Shown here: piece after piece, positions 10,623 to 19,930 of the stretch
How the letters are laid out: the number at the start of each line of letters is the position of its first letter
How positions within the stretch are numbered: the stretch's first letter is position 1
Assembly: GCF_022836435.1 (NCBI RefSeq)
Contig: NZ_BQXC01000001.1
Span: forward strand, 2,646,792 to 2,710,791
Direction: 5' to 3'
Length of the DNA stretch: 64,000 bases
From: Nitrosomonas sp. PY1
GTDB taxonomy: Bacteria > Pseudomonadota > Gammaproteobacteria > Burkholderiales > Nitrosomonadaceae
Program-made: the position numbers and the translations under genes
Notes under the pieces: generated by a model
What the model was told of the DNA's origin: nothing
The model's database searches: none
The model's input: the letters and a program-made list of their open reading frames with translations, nothing else

Positions 10623-11510
10623 GTGGCCATACTAATTGACGAAAAAACCAGAATCATTGTTCAAGGCTTTACTGGCAGAATCGGAACCTTTCATGCACAG
10701 GAAATGATCGATTACGGTTCCAACGTGGTTGGTGGCGTAACTCCAGGAAAAGGAGGACAAACACATTTGGGTTTGCCGGTATTTAACACGGTGGAAGAAG
10801 CGGTGCAACACGTTGGTGCTGAAGCCAGTATCGTATTTGTACCGTCTGCATTTGCCGCCGATTCAATCATGGAAGCAGCTGACGCTGGCATCAAATACTG
10901 CGTTTCGATCACGGATGGTATTCCCACGCAAGATATGATGCGTGTAAAAAGTTATTTACGACGCTTTCCAGAAAAAATGCGCATGCTGCTGACTGGACCT
11001 AATTGTGCTGGAACTATTAGCCCAGGCCGTGCCATGCTCGGTATTATGCCTGGACATATCTATATACGTGGTAATGTAGGAGTGGTAGGCCGTTCCGGCA
11101 CATTGGGCTACGAAGCCGCCGATCAAATGCGCTTACTGGGTATTGGCATTTCAACTTCTGTTGGTATAGGTGGCGATCCGATTCCCGGCAGTTCACATCG
11201 AGATATCCTGGAACGACTGGAGCAGGATCCAGAAACAAAAATTGCATTGATGATTGGCGAAATCGGCGGTCCGCAGGAAGTAGAAGCCGGACGTTTTGCC
11301 AAAGAAAATATGACAAAGCCATTGGTTGCCTATATTGCAGGCTTAACAGCACCGGAGGGTCGCCGCATGGGACATGCTGGAGCAATCATTTCATCTGCTG
11401 GTGAGAGTGCGGCGGAAAAAGTAGCCATACTAAAAGAATTAGGCGTAACGATCTGCCCTACACCCTCTTTAATGGGACAGACAGTTGCTCAAGTGCTAGC
11501 AAAAATATAA
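10623..11510 (+). CDS. mtkB: Malate-CoA ligase (malate thiokinase) alpha subunit
   Basis: This 295-residue SucD-like subunit carries the CoA-binding Rossmann domain (TRIIVQGFTGRIGTFHAQEM). The phosphohistidine-bearing segment GRRMGHAGAII ends near residue 255. It starts with GTG at 10623, directly after the stop of the beta subunit, so the two are translationally linked. With malyl-CoA lyase it forms a three-gene unit of the serine-cycle or reverse malyl-CoA type. In an autotrophic ammonia oxidiser such a unit could consume glyoxylate from phosphoglycolate salvage, which is inference. Confidence 0.86.
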   Translation: MAILIDEKTRIIVQGFTGRIGTFHAQEMIDYGSNVVGGVTPGKGGQTHLGLPVFNTVEEAVQHVGAEASIVFVPSAFAADSIMEAADAGIKYCVSITDGIPTQDMMRVKSYLRRFPEKMRMLLTGPNCAGTISPGRAMLGIMPGHIYIRGNVGVVGRSGTLGYEAADQMRLLGIGISTSVGIGGDPIPGSSHRDILERLEQDPETKIALMIGEIGGPQEVEAGRFAKENMTKPLVAYIAGLTAPEGRRMGHAGAIISSAGESAAEKVAILKELGVTICPTPSLMGQTVAQVLAKI

Positions 11511-11600
11511 TTTACTACTCTTTAACAAAGATGAAAGTCTCTCAGGTTATTGAGAGGAATCGAGTTTTTATTACTTCATTTTTCGATTTACCGTAAGTTT

Positions 11601-12205
11601 ATGGAAAATAATTTAAAGCAAGTTACTGCGAAAAAAATCTCAATCATGGCGCGTTTCCTCTTTCTCACGCGCTGGTTGCAACTTCCTTTGTATTTGGGAT
11701 TAGTGCTTGCGCAATGTGTATACGTCTATCATTTTTGGGTTGAGTTAGCAGATTTAATCGGTGCCGTAATGGGCAATCAAGAATCGCTGAAACATATCAC
11801 AGAAGCGATTGCAATCGATAATAATGGCAAGAGCATGAAACTGGGTGAAACAACAATTATGCTGGTTGTGCTGGGTTTAATTGATGTCGTCATGATTTCT
11901 AATTTGCTTATCATGGTGATTATTGGTGGATATGAAACATTTGTGTCGCGTATGAATTTAGAAGATCATCCGATCAACCGGAATGGCTATCTCATGTCAA
12001 TGCATCTGTTTTGAAGGTTAAACTGGCAACAGCAATTATTGGTATTTCATCAATTCACTTATTAAAAACATTCATTAATGCCAGTGCATATGATGAGAAA
12101 ACTTTAATCGCGCAAACATGCATTCACATCGCCTTTTTACTTTCCGCACTAGCGATTGCCTATTGCGATCGACTGCTATCCTATGATAAGGAAAACCACA
12201 GTTGA
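11601..12205 (+). pseudogene. yqhA: YqhA/UPF0114 membrane protein gene, frameshifted
   Basis: The first frame encodes RWLQLPLYLGLVLAQCVYVY, a second hydrophobic helix, and [20 protein letters not shown] followed by DHP, all typical of UPF0114 proteins. It then runs into a stop at 12014. One frame over, the family's expected continuation [20 protein letters not shown] is readable from about 11980, followed by [14 protein letters not shown] to the stop at 12205. A single indel near 11970-11985 therefore splits the gene. It may be a true pseudogene or a sequencing error. The family consists of small inner-membrane proteins of unknown function with about three or four helices. ATG 11601 is the likely start. 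Confidence 0.85.
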
Positions 12206-12297
12206 TCGAAAAAACTTGAAGTCAATCCCAGCACAACCCTTATAGCTCATGGTAATGCTGTCTCCAACGTAGCCAGGAACGCAAAATTCCATCAGAT

Positions 12298-12909
12298 TTA
12301 AGGCCGGGTAAGTTTTTTTGCAGAAACTTGCTCTTGTTGTGCTGTATCCCATACTGATTTAGCCGCGTCTGCATTTAAGACAGCGATACCTATTCCCGTG
12401 ATTAAATCGGGCCAGCCAGAATACCAGTATAAGGTAACGAAGCCTGCCAAAATGATAGCGATATTGGCCAGTGCATCATTTCGTGCAGAAAGAAAAGCGG
12501 CGCGAGTCAAACTGTCATTATGATTACGAAATCTCGCCAACAGGAAAGCACATCCTAAATTAACAACTAATGCACCCAAACCGGTTACAGAAAGTATCCA
12601 CGGATCAGGGGCTATGGGTAGATTAAATTTCTGCCATGCCATCCACAACATAAATACTGCAGGAATTAGCAATATAAGGGCAAGAAACATCCCAACGAAT
12701 GAGCGCATCTTTAAAGACCATCCGAATGCGACGAAAATCAGCAAATTGACGGCGGTATCTTCCAGAAAATCGATGCTATCAGCAAATAAGGAAACAGATC
12801 CGATATTTTGGGCTACTTGAAACTCAACGAAAAAATAAGCTAAGTTAGCTAAAGCTACAATCAGCACCGCACGACGAATCTGTTGCTTCAAGGGATTCAA
12901 ATTATTCAT
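12298..12909 (-). CDS. Short cation-diffusion-facilitator-like transporter
   Basis: This 203-residue integral membrane protein has about six predicted hydrophobic segments. The second segment has GSVSLFADSIDFLEDTAVN, matching the DxxxD metal site of CDF/ZnT proteins, and ARNDALANIAIILAG corresponds to the equivalent site in helix five. It lacks the C-terminal cytoplasmic metal-binding domain of standard CDF pumps (about 300 residues), as do other small cation transporters of this clade. A heavy-metal efflux role is inferred. It is convergent with the yqhA relic. Confidence 0.8.
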   Translation of the reverse strand: MNNLNPLKQQIRRAVLIVALANLAYFFVEFQVAQNIGSVSLFADSIDFLEDTAVNLLIFVAFGWSLKMRSFVGMFLALILLIPAVFMLWMAWQKFNLPIAPDPWILSVTGLGALVVNLGCAFLLARFRNHNDSLTRAAFLSARNDALANIAIILAGFVTLYWYSGWPDLITGIGIAVLNADAAKSVWDTAQQEQVSAKKLTRP

Positions 12910-13102
12910 TAATTAACAACCGATCCAGCACATATACGCCACCGTCAGACGGGTTCTGAGGCAGGAAATATAAAATATACGGACATCTCTTCCAACGGCA
13001 AACCCAAGAATCACACACGTGTAGATGCTAGCTATTATTATCAACTAGAACATGCATAAATTTAACAATACTTTCCTTGTCAAAGCACATGCAAGATGCA
13101 AA

Positions 13103-14029
13103 TTAAAAATAATTTTGACTGATATCGTCGTCAATCTGAATGATACTTAGCTGAAGTTCATCAATAAACGCATGCAGTTTTTGTTGATGGAACTCATCTA
13201 GCCGTACTTGCAGTAGTTTTTTTTGCAAATTGCTAAGTCTATTCAACACATTATTATTACGTGGCAAACCCTCCAAGCACTCACTAAGCTCGTATAGTGC
13301 ATGACAAAATGAGCGTGGAAAATTTCTCTGCAGTAGTAGGAATTTTAAAACGTCGGCCCTGCGAATTCGCAGATGCATTTGACGCCGATACATCTGATAG
13401 GCTGTTAACGACTTAAGCACGCTCATCCATTGCAGATTCTGAAATGGCGTCAGCTCTTCCGGCATATCTGGCAATAATGTAGCGGAACTGACATCGATGA
13501 TACGCGTTGTCATATCCGCACGTTCAAGGTTACGCCCCATTTTCAAAAAGTTATAGCATTCATCATGAGTCATGGTTCCAGATAGCATACCGTTAATTGT
13601 CTGAACACCTAGAATAACTGAGCGCAGATAATCATAGCGGCGTTGTTGCGTAACGACGCTTCGTGCATTCAACTTGGAATTCAGATGCAGCAGATTAACC
13701 TGTTCCCAAACCTCCCGGGGAATAATGTCGCGAATCGTCCGGGTATTCTCACGCGCCATATTCAATGCATTGAGAATCGAATCATGATTGCGAACATCTG
13801 AAACCATAAATCGGACCACGTTGCGCTCATCCGCTTCTTCATAGAGGCTATAAAAATGATCTCGACTACTGGTAATATCAACAATAGGTTCCCATCCTAA
13901 TCGCAAACGCTTGGGCAGATCGAGCAACAAATGCGTATAGACATTGATCAACCGTGCAGTGTTTTCCGCACGCTCCAGATAACGCGCCATCCAATAAAGC
14001 CGATTGGCAACACTCGATAACATCGTCAT
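13103..14029 (-). CDS. Alpha-E domain protein (DUF403)
   Basis: A 308-residue, mainly helical protein. The N-terminus (MLSSVANRLYWMARYLERAE followed by NTARLINVYTHLLLDLP) is the hallmark of the bacterial alpha-E family. It overlaps the end of the upstream circularly permuted ATP-grasp gene by four bases, so the two are translationally coupled. In genomic studies these two families travel together with Anbu proteasome-like peptidases and transglutaminase-like proteins, and are proposed to make or transfer a peptide-like tag. The biochemical role of alpha-E itself is unknown. Confidence 0.92.
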   Translation of the reverse strand: MTMLSSVANRLYWMARYLERAENTARLINVYTHLLLDLPKRLRLGWEPIVDITSSRDHFYSLYEEADERNVVRFMVSDVRNHDSILNALNMARENTRTIRDIIPREVWEQVNLLHLNSKLNARSVVTQQRRYDYLRSVILGVQTINGMLSGTMTHDECYNFLKMGRNLERADMTTRIIDVSSATLLPDMPEELTPFQNLQWMSVLKSLTAYQMYRRQMHLRIRRADVLKFLLLQRNFPRSFCHALYELSECLEGLPRNNNVLNRLSNLQKKLLQVRLDEFHQQKLHAFIDELQLSIIQIDDDISQNYF

Positions 14030-15477
14030 ATCGCCTCCATATCAACGACCCAGGTATCCTTACTGCCTCCACCCTGAGAAGAATTGACTATCGTGGAACC
14101 CTTACGCAATGCGACGCGCGTCAAACCGCCATTCGTTACATTAATCGTTTCACCGCTGAGAATGAATGGACGCAAATCCAGATGACGCGGTTCAACATGC
14201 AAATCGATCAACGTTGGTGCGGTCGATAACGTTAGCATCGGTTGCGCAACATAGTTTCTAGGGTCACGCCGAATCAAGCGGACAAATTTTTCACACTCAT
14301 CTTTGCTGGCTTGTGGACCAATCAACATTCCGTAACCACCCGATTCATTAGCTGGCTTTACGACCATTTCGTGAATGTTTTCGATTACATACTGACGTTC
14401 CAGTTTGTTGATACATTTATAGGTCGGGACATTGGGTAGGATTGCATCCTGGTCGAGGTAATACTTAATGATTTCTGGCACAAAAGCGTAGACCACCTTA
14501 TCATCCGCCACGCCCGCACCAGGAGCATTGGCCAATGCCACTTTACCGGACTTCCAAGCACGCATCAGACCAGGAACACCAAGCACAGAATCTGGATTAA
14601 ACACTTCAGGATCGAGGAATAAATCATCAATGCGCCGGTAAATAACATCTACGCGGGTCAATCCTTCAATCGTACGCATGTATACGATATCGTCCTCGAC
14701 AGTCAAATCACTTCCTTGAACCAGCTCCACACCCATTTGCTGTGCTAGGTAAGCGTGTTCAAAATATGCCGAATTGTAAATCCCAGGTGTTAACACAACA
14801 ATTTCAGGTTGATCGCCGGGGCGCGGCGATAACGCCGTCAGTGTGTCGTACAATTGCGATGGATAATCGTCTACCGGCAAAATGTTGTAGTTTTCGAACA
14901 ACTCTGAAAACAACCGCTTCATTACCAGCCGATTCTCAAGCATGTAAGAAACCCCAGAAGGTATGCGCAGGTTGTCTTCAAGCACATAGAATGTACCATC
15001 TTTATCGCGTATTAAATCGGAACCGCAAATATGCGCCCAGATCCCGAGCGGTGCTTTGACTCCAATACACTCAGGACGGAAATTTTTGGAATCCTCGAGC
15101 AACTCAGCCGGAAAAATACCATCTTTGACGATTTTCTGCTGATGATATAGATCATCGATAAACAGGTTTAACGCTTGAACACGCTGCTTGAGACCAGCTT
15201 CAACTTGTTGCCATTCGCGCCTATCAATAATGCGCGGAATAATATCGAAAGGCCAAACACGATCAATGGAACCTTCTTCTTCGGTGTATACGGTAAATGT
15301 AACACCCATCACATGGATAGCGGATTCCGCAGCTACTTTATGTTCTTCGATTTCAGAATCTTTCAATGACCGTAAATAATCGCACAACGCCTGAGCAGCC
15401 GGACGTGGTCGTCCTGTAGCACGCAACAATTCGTCATATAGATTCTTGACTTTATAACTTCCCCAGCGAATAGCCAT
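14026..15477 (-). CDS. Circularly permuted ATP-grasp protein (DUF404/DUF407 type)
   Basis: This 483-residue protein of the CP-ATP-grasp family starts with NLYDELLRATGRPRPAAQAL and has CGSDLIRDKDGTFYVLEDNL with GVSYMLENR near the middle. The ATP-binding end EMVVKPANESGGYGMLIGP precedes the C-terminal STIVNSSQGGGSKDTWV. ATP-grasp enzymes form amide bonds between a carboxylate and an amine. Coupling with alpha-E downstream and with the Anbu peptidase (divergent) suggests a peptide-ligase role in the same pathway. No start-codon ambiguity was noted. Confidence 0.93.
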   Translation of the reverse strand: MAIRWGSYKVKNLYDELLRATGRPRPAAQALCDYLRSLKDSEIEEHKVAAESAIHVMGVTFTVYTEEEGSIDRVWPFDIIPRIIDRREWQQVEAGLKQRVQALNLFIDDLYHQQKIVKDGIFPAELLEDSKNFRPECIGVKAPLGIWAHICGSDLIRDKDGTFYVLEDNLRIPSGVSYMLENRLVMKRLFSELFENYNILPVDDYPSQLYDTLTALSPRPGDQPEIVVLTPGIYNSAYFEHAYLAQQMGVELVQGSDLTVEDDIVYMRTIEGLTRVDVIYRRIDDLFLDPEVFNPDSVLGVPGLMRAWKSGKVALANAPGAGVADDKVVYAFVPEIIKYYLDQDAILPNVPTYKCINKLERQYVIENIHEMVVKPANESGGYGMLIGPQASKDECEKFVRLIRRDPRNYVAQPMLTLSTAPTLIDLHVEPRHLDLRPFILSGETINVTNGGLTRVALRKGSTIVNSSQGGGSKDTWVVDMEAI

Positions 15478-15602
15478 AATACCTACCGTTTCACGCTCAT
15501 GCGTGATTACAAAATCTTGTATAAATCCTTATAATAGGCCGATTCTAACACGCTCCACAACATATTAAACATTAACACCCTATTTCTTGGAATTATTTAC
15601 CA

Positions 15603-16361
15603 ATGACATACTGTCTTGCGATCAGCGTTAACAAAGGATTAATCTTCGCTTCTGATTCAAGAACTAATGCTGGCGTTGATTACGTAACCACGTACAGCAA
15701 AATGCATTCTTTCGTCTGGCCAGGCGAGCGTATATGCATATTGCTCACTGCTGGAAATTTAGCGACTTCCCAGGCTGTTATGAATCAAATAAAGGTCGAA
15801 CTCGATAATAAAGATATTGCCATGAATCTACGCAAAAGCAATTATCTGCATGAAGTGGCACGCTACGTCGGCCAATTGCTTCAAGCAGAACAACGGGAAC
15901 ACGCTGACGCCATGAAGAAAAGTGGGAATGGTAATGCTGAAGCCAGCATTATCCTCGGTGGACAAATTGAGGGGATGCCACCGGAAATTTACCTGATTTA
16001 TCCGCAAGGTAATTATATTAGCGCATCGCTGGAAACGCCTTACCTGCAGATCGGTGAGAATAAATACGGAAAACCAATCCTAGATCGCATTATCACGCCT
16101 ACCACATCGCTTGAAGATGCTGCACGATGTGCGTTGGTATCACTCGAATCAACAGTTCGCAGCAATATTTCTGTCGGACCACCGTTGGAACTAGCAATCT
16201 ATACAGTCAATAGCCTATCAGAGCCGACTCGTTTGAAACTCACACTCAATTCACCCATGTACAAATCACTGCAAAAACGATGGAATGAAGGTTTGCAGCG
16301 TGTCTTTAATCGGCTTCCCCGGTTTGACTGGGAGCAAAAACCAACGATGACTGACGACTAG
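15603..16361 (+). CDS. Anbu (bacterial proteasome-like) peptidase
   Basis: This 252-residue Ntn-hydrolase-fold protein is related to HslV and proteasome beta subunits. After the initiator Met the sequence reads TYCLAISVNKGLIFASDSRT, with the expected catalytic threonine at position 2 and the SDSRTNAG motif of the family. Anbu assembles into open helical rings rather than stacked rings. It lies divergently to the ATP-grasp/alpha-E pair and convergently to the zinc peptidase, a conserved neighbourhood in proteobacteria. Its tail overlaps the zinc-peptidase gene by 56 bases. No ATPase unfoldase gene is present nearby. Confidence 0.93.
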   Translation: MTYCLAISVNKGLIFASDSRTNAGVDYVTTYSKMHSFVWPGERICILLTAGNLATSQAVMNQIKVELDNKDIAMNLRKSNYLHEVARYVGQLLQAEQREHADAMKKSGNGNAEASIILGGQIEGMPPEIYLIYPQGNYISASLETPYLQIGENKYGKPILDRIITPTTSLEDAARCALVSLESTVRSNISVGPPLELAIYTVNSLSEPTRLKLTLNSPMYKSLQKRWNEGLQRVFNRLPRFDWEQKPTMTDD

Positions 16362-17442
16362 CTTCGGTTACAATTTGATGAATATACTGTAACTTATTCA
16401 GCACTGCTTCGCAGATCACGAACGGATACGCATCGTCTAGTCCCATGCTGCGATTCAGCGCATTCAATGCAACCGACAATCGACGCCAATCATCAAGCAG
16501 AACATCGAAAACAGTGGGCGTAAAATAACCCTCGCTCATTTGCATACCAGCACTTGGAGCCGCCGAGATATCGCTGCCATGAATACTAAAACCGAAATCG
16601 TGCGCGGTCTCAACCGTATCAACCATATGCAGATAGTGCGCCCATGTTTCAGCCCAATCTTCCCAAGAGTGCGCACTGGCATATGGACTGATCCAGACGT
16701 CCTGCCATGCCGGTGGCGGCCCGTGTTCGTAGTAACCGCTTAATGCTGACTGGTAATCGATTCGCTCATCGCCGAACAACTCTCGGAAACTATCTATTTT
16801 ATCCGTGCCATGAATTAAATGTTCCCAGTAATAGTGACCGGACTCATGACGAAAATGCCCAAGCAAAGTGCGATAACGCTCATTCATTTTTTCGCGCATT
16901 TCGATGCGCGCTCCGTGCTCAGCCTCACGCATATTAATTGTGATCTTACCTGAATAATGCCCGGTTACGACAATGTGCTGGCTTTCTCCTACGTTGTTAT
17001 CGAATTCTCCATGTTGCACTCCATCTTGCAAAAACTCAAAACACAATCCTTTGCGTGGATCTTGCTCACGACCAACCACAGAAAGATTCAAACTAAATAA
17101 TGTGTAAAGCAGCCGGCGCTTGGCTTGTTCGGCGCGATACCAAAGCATAATATTCTGCGGTTCACTCAGATTCGGAATAACGTTATTCAGACGACAGGAA
17201 ATACAGAGATTATTACTGTCGCTATCGGATACCATCCAGTTACATACCTGATAACCACTGTAATTGCTGCACTGACGATAAGACTTACGATTCAGCAAAG
17301 CCAACCAATTATTTTTGTCTAATGGTTCTAAAGCACTTAATTGCTGTGCATCAGGTAAATATCCAATCACACGACCGCATGCCAGACATTGACTATTTTC
17401 AAAATACAAACTGCTGCCACAATCGCATCGAAACGTTTTCAA
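16306..17442 (-). CDS. Zinc-ribbon and putative zinc-metallopeptidase protein (DUF2248 type)
   Basis: This 378-residue protein has an N-terminal cysteine cluster (C6, C8, C19, C22, then C58, C67, C80, C83) consistent with a zinc ribbon. The metallopeptidase-like part has HESGH at residues 199-203 as zinc-binding motif. WISPYASAHSWEDWAETWAHY is the family's conserved C-terminal block. No secretion signal is visible. The family often neighbours Anbu, alpha-E and ATP-grasp genes. Its 3' end overlaps the Anbu gene tail to tail, so the two transcripts would be antisense there. Confidence 0.88.
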   Translation of the reverse strand: MKTFRCDCGSSLYFENSQCLACGRVIGYLPDAQQLSALEPLDKNNWLALLNRKSYRQCSNYSGYQVCNWMVSDSDSNNLCISCRLNNVIPNLSEPQNIMLWYRAEQAKRRLLYTLFSLNLSVVGREQDPRKGLCFEFLQDGVQHGEFDNNVGESQHIVVTGHYSGKITINMREAEHGARIEMREKMNERYRTLLGHFRHESGHYYWEHLIHGTDKIDSFRELFGDERIDYQSALSGYYEHGPPPAWQDVWISPYASAHSWEDWAETWAHYLHMVDTVETAHDFGFSIHGSDISAAPSAGMQMSEGYFTPTVFDVLLDDWRRLSVALNALNRSMGLDDAYPFVICEAVLNKLQYIHQIVTEASRQSSLVFAPSQTGEAD

Positions 17443-17590
17443 TACACTGCCCCTGCTAGATCAAACAAATTAAATATCGCCTAAAAGATCTAAATAATGC
17501 CAATCAAAGTTAAGTTAATCCACTTTGGTCATTCACGAGATTCCCTAATCTCGCAGTCCTACTATGAGATAAAACTCATAAGTAAAGTAT

Positions 17591-17995
17591 TTAATCAGGT
17601 TTAACAGCAAATCGACCGCTTCCAAGAAAAAATACGACAAGCCCTGTCAGTAAGAAAAAGACCTGGAGTTCCAGTGCATGCCCGCCATGATCGGTTAATG
17701 AATATAATTGATCGCGGTGTGCAAGCATTATTGCAAATATCATGTTGCCAACAACAAATAAGCCACCGAGCCGAGAAAATACTCCAAGAATGATCATAAG
17801 CGGTGCAATGACCTCCCCAACGTAAACCCCGTAGGCCAAAACTTGGGGTAGATTCATATCAGCAAGTCGTTTACCGATAAAATCAAGCGAGGACGGATTG
17901 AATAGCTTATGTACGCCATGAAATAACATCAAGAACCCTACGGTAAGACGTAAAGTTAGTTTTCCGAACGTATCGCTCTGGAACGGAAGATTCAT
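17591..17995 (-). CDS. DoxX-family membrane protein
   Basis: This 134-residue, four-helix membrane protein of the DoxX/YphA family has GKLTLRLTVGFLMLFHGVHK, a middle GVYVGEVIAPLMIILGVFSRLG and a final hydrophobic ELQVFFLLTGLVVFFLG. The ATG at 17995 is chosen because AAGGAG lies about ten bases upstream; a longer frame back to 18115 lacks such a site and has a non-family N-terminus. DoxX proteins are linked to quinone or redox functions. The substrate here cannot be told. Confidence 0.88.
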   Translation of the reverse strand: MNLPFQSDTFGKLTLRLTVGFLMLFHGVHKLFNPSSLDFIGKRLADMNLPQVLAYGVYVGEVIAPLMIILGVFSRLGGLFVVGNMIFAIMLAHRDQLYSLTDHGGHALELQVFFLLTGLVVFFLGSGRFAVKPD

Positions 17996-18245
17996 TGTAG
18001 TTCTCTCCTTACAAGGTAATTTTTGCCAATATTGATCTGCCGAATTCAACAATACAATTAGTATTCGCCGACAGTAGGCATTTCCTGCCCCCAATAGCTT
18101 TTTATCGATATCCATTGCTAAAAACGGACGAGAATAATAATCGCATTCGATATCATCGTCGAATTTTTAAGACTACTTGAAAGATTAAAAATTGCACGCA
18201 AGTAGTTTTTCGAAAAAAATAATCGCAGATATAATCTCCATAGCT

Positions 18246-19358
18246 TTATATCCATTTCTTTTTTCTAAAAAAAGTGAACATGACAATACCAAGGAAAATG
18301 AAAATTACCCAAATGGCTGGATAACCCCAGCGCCATTTCAGTTCTGGCATGTGCTCGAAATTCATGCCATATACGCCGGCCACAAAAGTCAACGGTATAA
18401 AAATTGAAGTAAAAATAGTCAAAATCTTGATGGTTTCGTTCATTTTGTTACTGATATTGGATAAGTAGATATCATGCATGTCAGAAACTCTATCGCGAAA
18501 AGAATCTAGTGAATCCATAACACGTAGTACATGATCGTACACATCGCCAAAGTAGCGAAAGGTCTTTTCGTGAATCAAATCGGAACCCGAGCGTTGCACT
18601 GCGGCCAATAATTCCCGCACAGGCGCAATGTTACGGCGCATAAAAATCAGGTTTCGCTTAATTTGCTGAATGGTCTGTAAGAAATTTGTATCCGAGTTAA
18701 AAAAAATATTGTTTTCCAGCGGCCCTAGCATTTCATCCAGATATTCTTCGATAGCAAAATATTTATCGACGATGGTATCAATAATGACATAAGCTAAGTA
18801 ATCGCTACCGTACTGCCGGATGCGGCTATTCCGGTTTTTTAAATGCCCGTATACCGGTGTAAATGTATCGTCTGTCTTTTCTTTGAAAGTAATCACGAAA
18901 TTAGCTAATAAAAGCACGCTAATCTGTTCATATTGCAAGCCAAATTCCTGATTAGAGCCTATTTCAATATCTTTGATAACAAGATACAAGAAATTATCGT
19001 ATTCTTCTATCTTGGGGCGTTGATGTGTGCTTAAAATATCTTCGAGTACAAGCGGGTGAATACTAAGAAACTGTCCGATGCTTTCGATTGTATCTATGTC
19101 GCTTAGACCATCTACGTTGAGCCAAGTGATCAACTGCTCATTTTTAAATTGCTCTAATTCCGTAATCGAATAAATTTCACGTTGTATCAGGGTATCTTTG
19201 GAATATTGCGTGACAGATATTTTACAACTTAACTCATGCTCCTTGCCGACATGAACCAGGGCACCAGGTGGCAATCCGGCTTTTTCTGCGGCGCTTTTGA
19301 AAATTCTTTTACGAGCCGGTCGATCGGTTGGGGGTACGCCAAGAGGAATATCATTCAT
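18246..19358 (-). CDS. corA: CorA-type magnesium/cobalt channel
   Basis: This 370-residue CorA has a large N-terminal cytoplasmic domain (EYDNFLYLVIKDIE and similar) and a long stalk helix. Two C-terminal transmembrane helices follow, with the selectivity motif YGMNFEHMPELKW just after the first helix and a basic tail RKKKW. It forms homopentameric inner-membrane channels for Mg2+ and Co2+. It is monocistronic, with about 400 bases of non-coding DNA upstream of its start. Confidence 0.95.
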   Translation of the reverse strand: MNDIPLGVPPTDRPARKRIFKSAAEKAGLPPGALVHVGKEHELSCKISVTQYSKDTLIQREIYSITELEQFKNEQLITWLNVDGLSDIDTIESIGQFLSIHPLVLEDILSTHQRPKIEEYDNFLYLVIKDIEIGSNQEFGLQYEQISVLLLANFVITFKEKTDDTFTPVYGHLKNRNSRIRQYGSDYLAYVIIDTIVDKYFAIEEYLDEMLGPLENNIFFNSDTNFLQTIQQIKRNLIFMRRNIAPVRELLAAVQRSGSDLIHEKTFRYFGDVYDHVLRVMDSLDSFRDRVSDMHDIYLSNISNKMNETIKILTIFTSIFIPLTFVAGVYGMNFEHMPELKWRWGYPAIWVIFIFLGIVMFTFFRKKKWI

Positions 19359-19690
19359 AATAAATAAGTTAAGTTAACAAACAGCGATTATTTAAATTCA
19401 GAATTTCAGCCAATTGTACGAATGGCATTGCGTATGATGAGCAATTAGGTTTGTTTCTAACAAAGAACAAAGTACACACTTCTCCGACAGTTTCCAATCG
19501 GCAAGGTATCCACTATAGCATCAAACGGTTACGTCATTCGGAATGAGTCTTGGATTCATTCGGTCATAAGCTACGGAACGGTTGTCAATTCATTCATCCA
19601 AAACACTGAATCAAGTGCTATAGATTACTCGAACTGAACTAATTAATTGAATCCTTTTTAGATAAGTGTCAGGAGAAACTCTACAATCAA
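19359..19690. other. Non-coding stretch upstream of corA and the small FNR-linked gene
   Basis: No open frame with family resemblance was seen. It contains short direct repetitions of ATTCATTCGG-like sequence around 19530-19600 but no convincing promoter or RNA gene. Confidence 0.5.
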
Positions 19691-19704
19691 TTGATATAAA
19701 TCAA
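19691..19704 (+). promoter_or_regulatory. FNR/CRP-family operator (perfect FNR box)
   Basis: TTGATATAAATCAA matches the FNR/ANR consensus TTGATNNNNATCAA at every fixed position. A class II arrangement, centred about 41 bases before transcription start, would place the -10 element near the ATTAAA-rich stretch at 19724-19730 and the start near 19739. That is just upstream of the small gene at 19765. Activation under low oxygen is the expected outcome if an FNR-type regulator exists in this genome. Confidence 0.75.
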
Positions 19705-19764
19705 TAAATAAGGCTTTAATTTGATTAAAAATTCAATCTCCACTAATGAATATTGGGGGTAATA

Positions 19765-19878
19765 ATGAGTATGCTGGAACCAGAAGATGTTAGTACATTT
19801 AAAAAATTAGGCTTCAATTTGGCTCTAATAGGTGCAGTAGCAGCGGCCTTGATTATTGTATCGATGTATTTTTCATAA
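19765..19878 (+). CDS. Small one-helix membrane protein, FNR-box associated
   Basis: A 37-residue open frame starts at ATG 19765 with a G-rich ribosome-binding stretch (GGGGG, 19755-19759) about five bases upstream. The N-terminus is short and acidic (MSMLEPEDVSTFKKLG). It is followed by one hydrophobic helix (residues about 18-36, LALIGAVAAALIIVSMYF). It is flanked by a perfect FNR box upstream and a stable hairpin downstream, so it looks like an independent transcription unit. Size and topology resemble small subunits of terminal oxidases or other respiratory complexes, but I cannot assign it to a named family. Confidence 0.6.
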   Translation: MSMLEPEDVSTFKKLGFNLALIGAVAAALIIVSMYFS

Positions 19879-19930
19879 ACAATCGATATAAAAATTCAAA
19901 TTTATTTGAATTCAATAGTTCGATGAACTA

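Noticed and set aside
9431..11510. Annotation of the ligase pair as succinyl-CoA synthetase (sucCD)
   Set aside because: The pair is directly linked to malyl-CoA lyase, which favours malate-CoA ligase; sequence alone cannot fully exclude succinate.
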